A DNA stretch of 64,000 bases from Mesorhizobium sp. B2-8-5 (GCF_006440675.2 NZ_CP083951.1:3815501-3879500); one strand, 5' to 3'; shown: positions 1 through 8,456, counted from the first letter of the stretch. Numbers and translations: made by a program. Notes: generated by a model not told the origin, from the sequence alone.

Positions 1-1
1 C

Positions 2-226
2 GTCAAGGCGAGGGGAAGGGGTGTCACGCATCGTCTCGTCGAGGGCGGCATCGCCTTCGCGCGCGAGAACGGTGCGCGGCTGCTGGAAGCCTGCCCGATC
101 GACCTGTCGCGCGATTCGCGCTCGATCGGGCTTTTCGTCGGCTCGTCGCGTGTGTTCGAGAAGGCCGGCTTCCAGAGGCTTGTCGAACGCAAGCCCGGCC
201 GGCCGCTGATGCGGCTGGTGCTTTAG
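2..226 (+). CDS. GNAT N-acetyltransferase, C-terminal part (5' truncated by window edge)
   Basis: The open frame enters at the left window edge and ends at TAG 224-226, giving 74 residues with no internal stop. It starts inside a Gly/Arg-rich RGRGVTHRLVEGGIAFAREN stretch, which fits the acetyl-CoA pyrophosphate-binding loop and following helix of GNAT enzymes (consensus Q/RxxGxG/A). It continues to VFEKAGFQRLVER, the usual late GNAT strand where '(Y/F)xKxGF' occurs. The substrate cannot be told. The catalytic core upstream is outside the window, so the family call rests on these two segments only. The next gene begins 94 bases downstream on the same strand. Confidence 0.7.
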   Translation, partial: VKARGRGVTHRLVEGGIAFARENGARLLEACPIDLSRDSRSIGLFVGSSRVFEKAGFQRLVERKPGRPLMRLVL

Positions 227-320
227 CCGGATGCGCTTTTGGCTTACAGTCGGCGTCTTGCGGCTGTAACGCTTCTTGCCTACCAGAAGCACAATCTTTC
301 CGAGATCACGGAGAACCGAC

Positions 321-1898
321 GTGAAGCGTATTTTGCCACTTGCCTTTGCCCTTGCGCTCAGCGCGCCGGCTTTTGCCCAGACTGTCGACAATCAAGGCGC
401 CAAGGAGCTGTCCGACAATCTGGCGCGTTATTTCGGCAAGCAGGCGTTCGACAAGGGCGTGCTCAAGGTTTCGGTCGAGGGCGACGCCTACAAGATCGCG
501 TTTGACGTCAAATCGCTCGTCAATGCGCTGCCGGAGCAGAAGCTCCTCAAATTCGACATGGCGCCATATGCCTTGATGGTGAAGCCGCGCAGCGACGGAT
601 CCTGGGACGTCTCGTCGAATTTCTCGCAGGGTGCGTCCCTCGAGTTCGATGGGCCGGAAGGCCGTCAGAGCATGGAGTTCACGATCAAGGACGGTAAGCT
701 GACCAGCGTCTACGATCCGGCGCTTGCCGCCTTCACCAATGCCACCAGCTCGTTGGCCGGGATGACCATGACGTCCCGGGAAGCCAAGCAGCAGGCCGAT
801 GTCTCGACCGGCGCCGGCACCGCCACCGTCACGGCGACCAAATCAGCCAATGGCGGCGTCGACTTCACGGCCACCCAGAAAGTTTCGGACTTCGTCGAGA
901 AGATCAAGATCGACGATCCCAACAGCGGAATGAATTTCCCGCTCACCTTGAAAACGCCGGAACTTTCGGTGGATGCAAACGGCAAAGGCGTGCGGACGAA
1001 GCCACTGCTCGACCTGCTTGCCTTTGCCGTGGCCAACGAGGACGAAGCCAAACTCAAGGCGAACCAGGCTGAGCTCAAATCGCTCATGCTGGCCGCGCTG
1101 CCCATCTGGGAAAGGGTCGACGGCAACTACGGCTTCAAGGATTTCGAGGTGGAGAGCCCTGTCGGCAAGTTCGGGGCCGCGCAATTCAGCACCGCATTCG
1201 GCATGGACGGCGTCTCCCAGAACGGCAAGGTCGACTACAAGATCAAGGCTGCCGGCCTGACAATTCCGCGGCAGACCCTACCGGAATGGACCGTCCCATT
1301 GCTGCCAACCGACATCGATCTGAACTTCGGCGGCGCGAATATCGATCTCGATACGATGGCGAAAAAGGCGATCGAAGCCTTTGATCTCAATAAGAATCCG
1401 CCGCTGTCGGATGAATTCGGCAAGGCTCTGGTCGCCGATTTCAAGGCCAAGAATCCGAAGGTCGTGATCGGGCACAGCACGGTGAAGAACGGCGATATCG
1501 AGGTCGCGCTGGAGGGTGAAATGACTTTTCCCGGCGAGAAGCCCGACGCGACCGTGACCATCGACGTCACCGGCTACGACAAGATCGTCGATGCCCTGAA
1601 GGAAGCGGCCAAGAGCGATGAGCAGATGGCGCAAGCCTTCCCATTTGCGCTGGCCGTCAAGGGATTTGGCAAGACATTGCCGGATGGCCGCCTGGAGTGG
1701 GTGATCGACACGAAAGCCGACGGCTCGGTCAAGGTCAACGGCGCCATGCTGAAGGGGCCGGATGCCGCCCAGGACGACAGCGCGGGTCAGGACGACTCGG
1801 GTGGTGATGACGGCTCGAACGGAACCGACAATTCGAGTGGGGGCGACGATACGGATGGCGGCGACAATGGCGGGGCCGGAGCGAAGCTGCAGCCCTGA
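321..1898 (+). CDS. Exported protein of unknown function with acidic Ser/Gly/Asp-rich tail
   Basis: This is a 525-residue protein starting at GTG 321, preceded by a GGAG ribosome-binding site about 8 bases upstream. An upstream ATG at 276 in frame would add 15 residues in front of a clean signal peptide, so GTG is preferred. Residues 1-20 (MKRILPLAFALALSAPAFAQ) form a typical Sec signal with an Ala-Phe-Ala cleavage site, so it is probably periplasmic. The body has many beta-strand-like stretches and repeated 'K-DGS/DGK' turns. The last ~45 residues are almost only D, S, G, N and Q, a low-complexity acidic tail suggestive of divalent-cation binding or a flexible linker (inference). I do not recognise the family. 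It stands alone, converging on the HAD gene. Confidence 0.8.
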   Translation: MKRILPLAFALALSAPAFAQTVDNQGAKELSDNLARYFGKQAFDKGVLKVSVEGDAYKIAFDVKSLVNALPEQKLLKFDMAPYALMVKPRSDGSWDVSSNFSQGASLEFDGPEGRQSMEFTIKDGKLTSVYDPALAAFTNATSSLAGMTMTSREAKQQADVSTGAGTATVTATKSANGGVDFTATQKVSDFVEKIKIDDPNSGMNFPLTLKTPELSVDANGKGVRTKPLLDLLAFAVANEDEAKLKANQAELKSLMLAALPIWERVDGNYGFKDFEVESPVGKFGAAQFSTAFGMDGVSQNGKVDYKIKAAGLTIPRQTLPEWTVPLLPTDIDLNFGGANIDLDTMAKKAIEAFDLNKNPPLSDEFGKALVADFKAKNPKVVIGHSTVKNGDIEVALEGEMTFPGEKPDATVTIDVTGYDKIVDALKEAAKSDEQMAQAFPFALAVKGFGKTLPDGRLEWVIDTKADGSVKVNGAMLKGPDAAQDDSAGQDDSGGDDGSNGTDNSSGGDDTDGGDNGGAGAKLQP

Positions 1899-1907
1899 GC
1901 GCTTGGG

Positions 1908-2561
1908 TTAAAGCCCGAGAGCGCTGGCGATTTTTGGCGCCGCATCCCGCCAGTCCTCGACCGAGATGATGTCTTCCGGCGTTGGCGGCAAGAAGGCGCG
2001 CAGCGCGTTGTCGGCCATCAAATGGAAGAGGTGGGCATCCGCGACGGAATTGCGCGCCGAGATCAGGTTGGAGGGCTGGTCGTCGACGAAGGCGACGGAC
2101 CGGCCCTTGACGCCGCGCAGTTTCGCGATTGCCGGTCCCTTGGCCATTTCCGTCGTCAGCAGCGGATAATTTAGCCCCAGCGCATCGAGATGCGCGCGGC
2201 GCACGTCGCGGTGCTTGTGCGGCATGGCGGTCAGCATGACGATCTCGGCGCTTCGGCCGAGCATCGCCAGGGCATCCGCGGCGCCGTCGGCGATGCTTTG
2301 CCAATCCGCCTGGGCATCGAAGAATTCGCCCAGGAGCGCCGTCACCTCGGGTTGCTCGATCAGCCGGCCGGTTGCCGTCTCGGCGATGTTGCCGGTCAAT
2401 CGGAAGGAAGCGAGCGTCAGGCCGAAACCGCGCGACTTCAGGTAGTGCGGAAACGGCCGGATGAATTCCAGCACGACGTCGTCGACGTCGAGCACCAGCA
2501 GCGGCCGGTCATCGGCGGCAAGTTCTTCGATCTGCCGCGCCGTCTCGGGATCATCGCTCAT
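1908..2561 (-). CDS. HAD-superfamily hydrolase
   Basis: A 217-residue protein. The motif LVLDVDDVVLEF at residues 22-33 is HAD motif I (DxD; nucleophile D25, general acid/base D27) with V instead of the common T after DxD. 'VMLTAMP' (motif II, T) and 'AFVDDQPSN' (motif III/IV Asp pair) follow at the expected distances. HAD enzymes of this type are small-molecule phosphatases; the substrate is unknown. The ATG at 2561 overlaps the TGA of the DUF3572 gene by four bases (ATGA), so the two are translationally coupled. A longer frame extends upstream, but it runs through the DUF3572 gene and is not coding there. Confidence 0.85.
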   Translation of the reverse strand: MSDDPETARQIEELAADDRPLLVLDVDDVVLEFIRPFPHYLKSRGFGLTLASFRLTGNIAETATGRLIEQPEVTALLGEFFDAQADWQSIADGAADALAMLGRSAEIVMLTAMPHKHRDVRRAHLDALGLNYPLLTTEMAKGPAIAKLRGVKGRSVAFVDDQPSNLISARNSVADAHLFHLMADNALRAFLPPTPEDIISVEDWRDAAPKIASALGL

Positions 2562-2860
2562 GTCGAACGCTCGTGGTCGTCGTTGCCGAGCGGGAGCGCG
2601 CGCAGCGCCTTGCCGACGGCGGCTGGCGGGGTACCGGTCTCGTCGGCGAAGCGCAGTAGCGTCGGCTCGTGGGCGAGGATGAACTGCAGGACGCCGGCGA
2701 GGAAGCCGGGCTCGGCTGCGGCCCTCCGGATCGAGTTCGCCTCGATGCCTGTGATCGCCAGGAAGCGGGGCAGAAGTTCGGGATCGGCGGCGACGAAGCC
2801 CAGAGCCCTGACGGCAATGGTTTCCGCTTCCTCGCGCATTGACGCTGCGTTCGCCATCAT
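2558..2860 (-). CDS. DUF3572 family protein
   Basis: A 100-residue, mostly helical acidic protein matching the alphaproteobacterial DUF3572 family (AVRALGFVAADPELLPRFLAITG and FLAGVLQFILAHEPTLL are its hallmark segments). The function of the family is unknown. Tandem ATGs lie at 2860 and 2857; AAAGG just upstream suits either start. A longer in-frame extension to 3004 exists but is not family-like. It is the first gene of a two-gene unit with the HAD hydrolase and is divergent from divK, an arrangement I recall from other rhizobia. Confidence 0.8.
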   Translation of the reverse strand: MMANAASMREEAETIAVRALGFVAADPELLPRFLAITGIEANSIRRAAAEPGFLAGVLQFILAHEPTLLRFADETGTPPAAVGKALRALPLGNDDHERST

Positions 2861-3099
2861 TACCTTTGGAATGGTGGATTTTTTTTCGAGTCTCCTTCCG
2901 CAGTAACGGCAAGCGTCGCTTGCGGCAAGCCTCCGCTCTTTCCCGTACAACGTCCGAAGGTGGAATTGGTGCAGCTTTCCAACCTCCGGTTTCCGTTTCG
3001 TCAATCATATTGGGCTAGAGTGGAAAAGGGTTGGGTGCGGTCCGAAGGGGACGCATTGCGACGGCCTTCGGTTTCGAGGGCGGTCGGGACGGGAAACTG

Positions 3100-3471
3100 A
3101 TGGCTAAGAAGGTCATGATCGTCGAGGACAATGAGCTTAACATGAAGCTCTTTCGGGACCTCATCGAAGCCAGCGGTTACGAGACGGTTCGCACGCGTAA
3201 CGGGCTGGAGGCGCTGGATCTCGCGCGCCAGCATCGGCCGGACCTGATTCTGATGGACATCCAGTTGCCCGAAGTCTCCGGCCTGGAAGTGACGAAATGG
3301 CTTAAGGAAGACGACGAATTGCATTCGATCCCGGTCATCGCCGTCACCGCCTTCGCCATGAAGGGCGATGAGGAGCGCATCCGCCAGGGCGGCTGCGAGG
3401 CCTATATCTCCAAGCCGATCTCGGTGCCGCGCTTCATCGAGACGATCAAATCCTATCTGGGCGACGCCTGA
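3100..3471 (+). CDS. divK: Single-domain response regulator DivK
   Basis: A 123-residue stand-alone receiver domain. The acidic pair E9/D10, phospho-acceptor D53 (LILMD), T83-type switch residue in 'AVTAFAM' and K in 'ISKPIS' are all present, and there is no output domain. In Caulobacter and rhizobia DivK is phosphorylated by PleC/DivJ-type kinases and relays polarity and cell-cycle state to the CckA-CtrA pathway. ATG 3100 is chosen because the family begins [14 protein letters not shown]; the upstream extension to 3031 has no family match. pleD follows 33 bases downstream, the conserved divK-pleD operon. Confidence 0.95.
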   Translation: MAKKVMIVEDNELNMKLFRDLIEASGYETVRTRNGLEALDLARQHRPDLILMDIQLPEVSGLEVTKWLKEDDELHSIPVIAVTAFAMKGDEERIRQGGCEAYISKPISVPRFIETIKSYLGDA

Positions 3472-3504
3472 TGCCCGAGACCAGCAGAGCCGGAGTTTGT
3501 TGAG

Positions 3505-4878
3505 ATGACCGCGCGGATCCTCGTCGTCGACGATATCCCCGCCAATGTGCGGCTGCTGGAGGTTCGGCTGCTTGCCGAGTATTTCGAGGTGCTGACGGCC
3601 AGCAACGGCCTGGATGCGATCGAGACCTGCGAGAACGGCAAGGTCGACGTGGTGCTGCTCGATGTCATGATGCCGGACATGGACGGGTTCGAGGTCTGCA
3701 AGCGCCTGAAGAGCGATCCGGCGACCTCGCATATCCCCGTCGTCATGATCACCGCGCTCGACCAGGTGTCGGACCGGGTGCGCGGCCTCGAGGCGGGCGC
3801 GGACGATTTCCTGACCAAGCCGGTCAACGACCTGCAACTGATGACGCGCGTGAAGAGCCTGGTCAGGCTGAAGTCGCTGACCGACGAATTACGGCTGCGC
3901 GCCTCGACGACGCGCAATATCGGCATCGAAGAGCTTCTGAGCCGCGATTTCGCGACCGAGGACACCAAGCCGAGGGTGCTGCTTGTCGACGAGCGCAAAT
4001 CTTCCGTCGAACGCATCCAGAAGATGCTGCGCAACAGCGCCGAGCTGGATGTCGCGACCGATCCGAATGCCGGGTTCTTCCAGGCGGCCGAGGCGGCGTA
4101 TGAATGTGTGCTGGTGTCGACCGCCTTCTCGAATTTCGATGCGCTGAGGCTCTGCTCGCAGCTGCGTTCGCTCGACCGCACCCGCTTCCTGCCGATCATG
4201 CTGCTCGCCGACGAGGGCGAGGAGGGCCGCATCCTGCGCGGGCTGGAACTCGGCATCAACGACTACCTGATCCGGCCGATCGACCAGCACGAGCTGACAG
4301 CGAGGCTGCGCACGCAGGTGCGGCGCAAGCGCTACAACGACCAATTGCGGGCCAGCGTCGCCCAGACGATCGAGATGGCGGTGATCGACGGGCTGACCGG
4401 GCTGCACAACCGGCGCTACCTCGACAGCCATCTGCAGACGCTGTTCGACCGCGCCGTGGCGCGGCGGCGGCCACTGTCGGTGATGATCACCGATCTCGAT
4501 CGCTTCAAGTCGATCAACGACACCCATGGCCATGACGGCGGTGACGACGTGCTGCGCGAGTTCGCCCGGCGGCTGCGCAAGAATGTGCGCGGCATCGATC
4601 TCGCCTGCCGCTTCGGCGGCGAGGAGTTCGTCGTGGTGATGCCGGACACCGACGGCGCGGTCGCCGAGAAGGTCGCCGAGCGCATCCGCGCCGAGATCGC
4701 GCAGGCGCCTTTCGCGATCGGCAACGACGGCAAGATGATCGAGGTCACGGTCAGCGTCGGGGTGTCGTCGGTCCTGAAAGGGACGGACAGCGTCGCCGCG
4801 CTGATGAAGCGCGCCGACCTGGCGCTCTACGAGGCCAAAAGCGGCGGCCGCAACCGGGTGGTCGCCAAGGCCGCCTAG
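3505..4878 (+). CDS. pleD: Response regulator diguanylate cyclase PleD
   Basis: A 457-residue protein with receiver domain 1 (D9, D10, phospho-acceptor D53, K105), a receiver-like adaptor domain (about 155-275, lacking the full phosphorylation site) and a GGDEF domain (about 290-455). The active-site motif GGEEF is at 371-375 and the inhibitory I-site R362-G-I-D365 sits five residues upstream. It is therefore predicted to make cyclic di-GMP from two GTP and to be feedback-inhibited. PleD controls the motile-to-sessile transition and polar development in alphaproteobacteria. It is co-directional with divK. Domain order and length match Caulobacter PleD closely. Confidence 0.96.
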   Translation: MTARILVVDDIPANVRLLEVRLLAEYFEVLTASNGLDAIETCENGKVDVVLLDVMMPDMDGFEVCKRLKSDPATSHIPVVMITALDQVSDRVRGLEAGADDFLTKPVNDLQLMTRVKSLVRLKSLTDELRLRASTTRNIGIEELLSRDFATEDTKPRVLLVDERKSSVERIQKMLRNSAELDVATDPNAGFFQAAEAAYECVLVSTAFSNFDALRLCSQLRSLDRTRFLPIMLLADEGEEGRILRGLELGINDYLIRPIDQHELTARLRTQVRRKRYNDQLRASVAQTIEMAVIDGLTGLHNRRYLDSHLQTLFDRAVARRRPLSVMITDLDRFKSINDTHGHDGGDDVLREFARRLRKNVRGIDLACRFGGEEFVVVMPDTDGAVAEKVAERIRAEIAQAPFAIGNDGKMIEVTVSVGVSSVLKGTDSVAALMKRADLALYEAKSGGRNRVVAKAA

Positions 4879-4880
4879 GC

Positions 4881-5016
4881 TGTGTTGATATTCAGGTGAT
4901 GCCGGCCTGCGAACGATGGTTTCCTGCGCTTCTGGTGCTCACTTACTTTAAGTACGCTCCGCTCCGGTTCTCGGAAACCAACGTTCTCGGCTCGGCCTGA
5001 CCTGAATCTCAACACA
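4881..5016. repeat. 136-bp imperfect inverted repeat downstream of pleD
   Basis: The left arm begins TGTGTTGATATTCAGGTGAT at 4881. The reverse complement of the right arm reads TGTGTTGAGATTCAGGTCAG from 5016. The arms meet near 4948 in TACTTTAAGTA. The pairing continues, with mismatches, over roughly 60 bases per side, including the GTTTCC and GCTCC segments. Long near-palindromes of this sort behave as dispersed non-coding elements; here it could also fold as the pleD 3' end. Confidence 0.75.
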
Positions 5017-5064
5017 TCCCAAAAACGCGTCGCGATCTTTCACACCCAGCACGCGCCTGTCTTT

Positions 5065-5100
5065 GTCCCGAAACCGGTTTCCACTCTCGGGAGACATGCT
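5065..5100. repeat. Short palindromic intergenic repeat (CCGAAA-CCGGTTTC type)
   Basis: The segment reads GTCCCGAAACCGGTTTCCAC followed by TCTCGGGAGACATGCT. It is a GAAACCGGTTTC palindrome with a flanking CCCGA/TCGGG pair. A second relative lies at 62289-62325. Such elements are common between genes in rhizobia. Confidence 0.5.
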
Positions 5101-5257
5101 CGGCAAAAGGCGACGATTCTCGGCCGTCCCAACAGGGTTACGAATTTACCTTAACCCAAGCGATTCGCGAGCGGTGGTTAAGAAATGGTTGATTTTTATA
5201 AGGTCTTGCGCAAATCTGCGACGCATAGACAGAAGGCGAGGCCGGCACGAGGGTAGA

Positions 5258-5347
5258 CTAGCCGGCTCGATCCAAAAAATACCCCATGATGCTCAGGTCC
5301 GCCGCATCTCCTGGGTCCGTGGGGTCGGCCGGCCGGCGCTGGCGCAT
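5258..5347 (-). CDS. Possible 29-residue small protein
   Basis: An ATG at 5347 is preceded by GAGGAGG five bases upstream, one of the strongest ribosome-binding sites in the window. It opens a 29-codon frame ending at TAG 5258. The peptide (MRQRRPADPTDPGDAADLSI then MGYFLDRAG) has no recognised domain. The same frame stays open upstream, so a longer 49-residue version from an ATG at about 5407 is possible but lacks a good ribosome-binding site. It lies downstream of rpmG and its terminator, on the same strand. Only the ribosome-binding site and the context support coding. Confidence 0.3.
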   Translation of the reverse strand: MRQRRPADPTDPGDAADLSIMGYFLDRAG

Positions 5348-5457
5348 AGTGGCCTCCTCGTACCGCTGCCAAACGCCGACCGGCCCCCTTTTCTCAAAAA
5401 CCGACATCGGAAGCTTGCGCAGACAGTCGCGCAGGCTCCGCAGCCGCTCGGTCTTTC

Positions 5458-5500
5458 CGTCTGCCGGGAAACCGTGTCGGACTTTTCCTGGAATTGCTCC
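5458..5500 (+). repeat. Dispersed palindromic repeat, copy 1 (TTTTCCTGGAATTGC)
   Basis: The right half ACTTTTCCTGGAATTGCTCC (5481-5500) is identical to the other copies in this window (29647, 45307, 50565, 60354, 60851). The left half is degenerate. It abuts the rpmG terminator. Confidence 0.7.
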
Positions 5501-5505
5501 AAAAC

Positions 5506-5533
5506 AAAAACGCCGCCCGAGGGGCGGCGTTTT
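5506..5533 (-). terminator. rpmG: Rho-independent terminator of the topA-rpmG run
   Basis: CGCCGCCC (5511-5518), loop GAG, GGGCGGCG (5522-5529) form a perfect 8-bp GC stem, extended by A/T pairs on both sides. Read on the minus strand it is followed by TTTTTGTTTT. It starts about 20 bases past the rpmG stop. Confidence 0.9.
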
Positions 5534-5553
5534 GATTTCTCGGGATAACCAGA

Positions 5554-5721
5554 TTACTTGATCTTGGTTTCCTTGAACTCGACGTGCTTCTTGGCGACCG
5601 GGTCGTACTTGCGGAACGAGAGCTTGTCCGTCTTGGTACGGCTGTTCTTGCTGGTGACGTAGAAGAACCCGGTGTCGGCGGTCGACAGAAGCTTGATCTT
5701 GATGTTTGCGGCTTTGGCCAT
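5554..5721 (-). CDS. rpmG: 50S ribosomal protein L33
   Basis: This 55-residue protein is encoded on the minus strand from ATG 5721 to TAA 5554. It begins [20 protein letters not shown] and ends [10 protein letters not shown], the classic bacterial L33 sequence. It has the cysteine-free form: [19 protein letters not shown] replaces the CxxC zinc ribbon, as in other alphaproteobacteria. L33 is a component of the large ribosomal subunit near the E site. It is the last gene of the leftward group and is followed by an intrinsic terminator. rpmG next to pleD is the usual alphaproteobacterial order. Confidence 0.96.
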   Translation of the reverse strand: MAKAANIKIKLLSTADTGFFYVTSKNSRTKTDKLSFRKYDPVAKKHVEFKETKIK

Positions 5722-5813
5722 GATTTTCGTCCGTTAATGTTCGTGGAGTTTTGGCCGCTGGAGCACGGGGAAAACACCCGGACGCGGGAAACTTGGCGCG
5801 ACACATAAAGAAC

Positions 5814-5839
5814 GCGCCCGGAAAGTCAAGCCCGGGCGC
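5814..5839 (-). terminator. Possible terminator or attenuating hairpin after the YqfO-like gene
   Basis: GCGCCCGG (5814-5821) pairs with CCGGGCGC (5832-5839) across a 10-base loop that includes the stop codon of the YqfO-like gene. On the minus strand TTCTTTATG follows, a weak T tract. It separates that gene from rpmG. Confidence 0.4.
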
Positions 5840-6335
5840 CTTCCCTGCTCCATTTGGACATGGCCGATCTCGCCGCTTCAGGCGTTCTCGCCGACCCGCT
5901 GAGCCGTTTTTTCCAGTCGCCCGTGCTGTTCCACCAACGGTTGGGATTGGCATGGTCGTCAAGACCCTTGGAACGGCTGGCGAGTAGCGGTTGGATGCGG
6001 ATGACGGGCTCCTGATAGGAGTGGGCCTGGAATATCGCCTCGACGACACGAGCGGCGAGCGGCTGGTCGTCGGCGATCTCGAACGACACTTCAACGGTGC
6101 CGGGCCGCCGGCGCAATTCCGTCTCGGCGCCCGCGGCGGCGCCCTCGAGCGGCCGATAGCGCTCGACGCCTTGCGCCGACTGATAGGCGTTGCTGTCATA
6201 TTTGCCCATGCGCAGCGGCGTGATCGCCACCACCGCCTCCATGATGCGCTCGACATCGGCGGCCGGCGCCTGGAATGTGACGAGCAGAAGCAGTTCCATC
6301 CTGAGGGATTTGGTTTCAAAGCCGCTGTCGACCAT
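5826..6335 (-). CDS. YqfO/NIF3-like (CutA-type dimeric fold) domain protein
   Basis: A 169-residue protein. The segment ELLLLVTFQAPAADVERIME, then 'GKYDSNAYQSAQGVERYRP', then 'AHSYQEPVIRIQPL' is the pattern of the ferredoxin-like YqfO insertion domain of NIF3-type proteins, here as a stand-alone protein. Such proteins are often mis-titled 'structural toxin RtxA' in databases. A biochemical role is not established. The ATG at 6335 has AGGAG seven bases upstream. The C-terminal ~40 residues (WWNSTGDWKKRLSGSARTPE onward) are basic and look disordered. It sits between the MFS gene and rpmG on the same strand. Confidence 0.7.
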   Translation of the reverse strand: MVDSGFETKSLRMELLLLVTFQAPAADVERIMEAVVAITPLRMGKYDSNAYQSAQGVERYRPLEGAAAGAETELRRRPGTVEVSFEIADDQPLAARVVEAIFQAHSYQEPVIRIQPLLASRSKGLDDHANPNRWWNSTGDWKKRLSGSARTPEAARSAMSKWSREGARA

Positions 6336-6428
6336 CGCAATTCTCCTACTTCGCGCTGGAGACAGGGTATAGCAGGGGTGCTGCTGACACGGTGATGTCA
6401 GGATGCCCGACGCTTCAGCGGCATTTGC

Positions 6429-7604
6429 CTACAGAATCTTGCGCACCAGCCTGACCAGGATCAGAGCCATGTAGGCAGCGAAGAAAAAGGCCAGCGACCA
6501 GCCGAAGCCGGATGGACCGAAGGCATCCATGCCGATGCCGATCGCCTGCGGACCCAGCACCATGCCGACGCCATAGCAAAGCACGAAGGCAGCATTGGCG
6601 GATGCCAGTTCATGGCCGGACAGCTGCGAGCCGAGATGGGCAAGGCCGATCGTGTACATGGCGGCGACGACGCCGCCCCAGACGAACAGGAGGGCCGCCA
6701 TCAGATGCCAGTTCTGTGCGAAGAACGGCATGAAGACCGTGCCGATGAGGCCGACCGTGGCGCAGGCCAGCAGCAGGTAGCGCCGGTCGGAAACGCGGTC
6801 GCTGATCATGCCGATCGGGATCTGCAGAAGCACATTGCCGAGCCCGATCATTGTCAGGAGCAGCGCGGCGTCGGCTTCCGAATAGCCGATACGGCTGCCA
6901 TAGACGGGGAAGAGCGAGAAACCGCCGGTCTCGACGGCGCCGAAAACAAGCACGGCGAAGGTCGCGGTCGGCACCAGCCAGATATAGCGCAGGAAGTGGC
7001 TGGTCTCGCTGTCGGCGACGATGGTCGGACTCTCGTTGCGGGCCGCCAGCACCGGAATAGCGGCAAGCGTCACCAGCGCTATGGTGACGCCGAACGGCAG
7101 GAAGCCCGTGCTGCCGAGATGGGCGAACAGCCAGGGTCCGGCGGCAAAGCCGAGCGACAGCACGGTGGCGTAGATGCCAAGCACAAGGCCGCGCCGGTTC
7201 GGCGGGGCGGAGGTGCTGATCCAGAATTCCGACAGGATGAACAGCACCGTCAGCGAGATGTGCAGGGCGACGCGGAGCGGAAACCACATCCAGAAATCCG
7301 GCGCGAAATGGAAGCCGACAAAGGCGAGCGCGCCGATGGCAATCATCAACAGCATGGTCCAGGCGACGCCGAGCCGCATGGCAAGCGGGGTGGCGAGCGG
7401 CGCGCCGGCAATCGAGGCGAGACCGGCGACGGCCGTGTTGAGGCCGATCATCGAAGCGGAATGGCCGCGGCTTTCCAGAATGACGCTGAGCAGCGGCATG
7501 CCGAGGCCGATGGCGATGCCGACGACGCTGATCGAGGAGATCGCCGCGATCATCGGCAGCCAGTGTACGCGTTCGTCGCCCTGTTCTTGGGTATCGACCG
7601 TCAT
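6429..7604 (-). CDS. Major facilitator superfamily transporter
   Basis: A 391-residue protein with about 12 hydrophobic membrane segments in two six-helix halves. Between helices 2 and 3 and in the mirror position of the second half are MFS-type motifs (ATPLAMRLG; GMISDRVSDRRYLL, a good motif A 'GxxxDRxxxR'). The overall pattern resembles the YcaD/YfkF-like drug or sugar exporters. The substrate cannot be assigned. The gene starts 20 bases after the NUDIX gene ends, so it is likely co-transcribed with it. Confidence 0.88.
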   Translation of the reverse strand: MTVDTQEQGDERVHWLPMIAAISSISVVGIAIGLGMPLLSVILESRGHSASMIGLNTAVAGLASIAGAPLATPLAMRLGVAWTMLLMIAIGALAFVGFHFAPDFWMWFPLRVALHISLTVLFILSEFWISTSAPPNRRGLVLGIYATVLSLGFAAGPWLFAHLGSTGFLPFGVTIALVTLAAIPVLAARNESPTIVADSETSHFLRYIWLVPTATFAVLVFGAVETGGFSLFPVYGSRIGYSEADAALLLTMIGLGNVLLQIPIGMISDRVSDRRYLLLACATVGLIGTVFMPFFAQNWHLMAALLFVWGGVVAAMYTIGLAHLGSQLSGHELASANAAFVLCYGVGMVLGPQAIGIGMDAFGPSGFGWSLAFFFAAYMALILVRLVRKIL

Positions 7605-7624
7605 GGGATCAAAATGCTCTGCTT

Positions 7625-8365
7625 CTAAAGGACTTCGCGGACAAAGCGGTTGCGGACGAGCCGGAAGAACGGCACGGCGCCCCCCGGCCGCAGCAAGGGA
7701 TCGTCGGCAAGCCGACTTTCCAGTTCTTCCAGGATCATGCCGGTAATGTCGGGGATGTCGGCCTTGCGGGCGTCGGCAAGCGGCAGCCAGACGAGTTCTT
7801 CGAGCTCGTTGGTCGGACCGCCGCCGGGCAACTCCACGGCAACGTCGTGGCGCCAGGCGCTGAAGAAACGCGTATCGAAACGGCGCACGCGATTGGGCGG
7901 GGTGATGGCGCGGGCGATGAAGCGGAGCACGTCCAGCGAGGGGACCACGCCATGTTCGGCGAAACCCTGCCAGTCGCGCTTTGCGGTCGAGAAGGCGCCC
8001 TTGCGGCCGATAAGCAGGCCGGCTTCCTCATAGGTCTCGCGAATCGCCGACAGGGCGATTGCGCGCGCCCGCGCCACGCTGGCGCGGCCGGGGCCTGAGA
8101 CCAACCTACTTTCTTCTTCTTCGCGCAGAGGGGCGGCGACGGGAATGCGGCTGTCGGTTGGATCGGTGCGACCGCCGGGGAAGACGAATTTCCCGGGCAT
8201 GAAGGCGTGCCCGGCATGGCGCCGGCCCATCAGCACCAGAACGTCCTTGCCCCGGCGATCGAGCAGAATGAGGGTCGCGGCATCGCGCGGACGCAGCGCC
8301 CGACCGTTGCGCACGGCCAGGCCCTTATCGAGCTTGTCGACATCCGCCTTGGTCATTCGTTCCAT
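7625..8365 (-). CDS. NUDIX hydrolase
   Basis: A 246-residue protein. The Nudix helix reads ALSAIRETYEEAGLLIG (REx2EE core, about residues 105-121), with the preceding FVFPGGRTDPTD giving the conserved glycines. The insert between PGG and REx2EE is longer than in MutT, as in the NUDT7/NUDT8-like group with substrates such as CoA derivatives (inference). ATG 8365 has AGG 8 bases upstream; an alternative ATG lies three codons in. The position in the topA-rnr-DUF983-NUDIX run is conserved in rhizobia as I know them. Confidence 0.88.
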   Translation of the reverse strand: MERMTKADVDKLDKGLAVRNGRALRPRDAATLILLDRRGKDVLVLMGRRHAGHAFMPGKFVFPGGRTDPTDSRIPVAAPLREEEESRLVSGPGRASVARARAIALSAIRETYEEAGLLIGRKGAFSTAKRDWQGFAEHGVVPSLDVLRFIARAITPPNRVRRFDTRFFSAWRHDVAVELPGGGPTNELEELVWLPLADARKADIPDITGMILEELESRLADDPLLRPGGAVPFFRLVRNRFVREVL

Positions 8366-8456
8366 GCGCTCGACCTAGCGGAAACTTCCCGGATGCGAAA
8401 GTGGCTTGCGCGTCGCGGCCTTTGCACCAGGGCCGGCAGCGGCGCGACCTGACTTA

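Noticed and set aside
6612..7628. 338-residue plus-strand frame
   Set aside because: It is antisense to the MFS transporter; hydrophilic low-complexity translation typical of a shadow.
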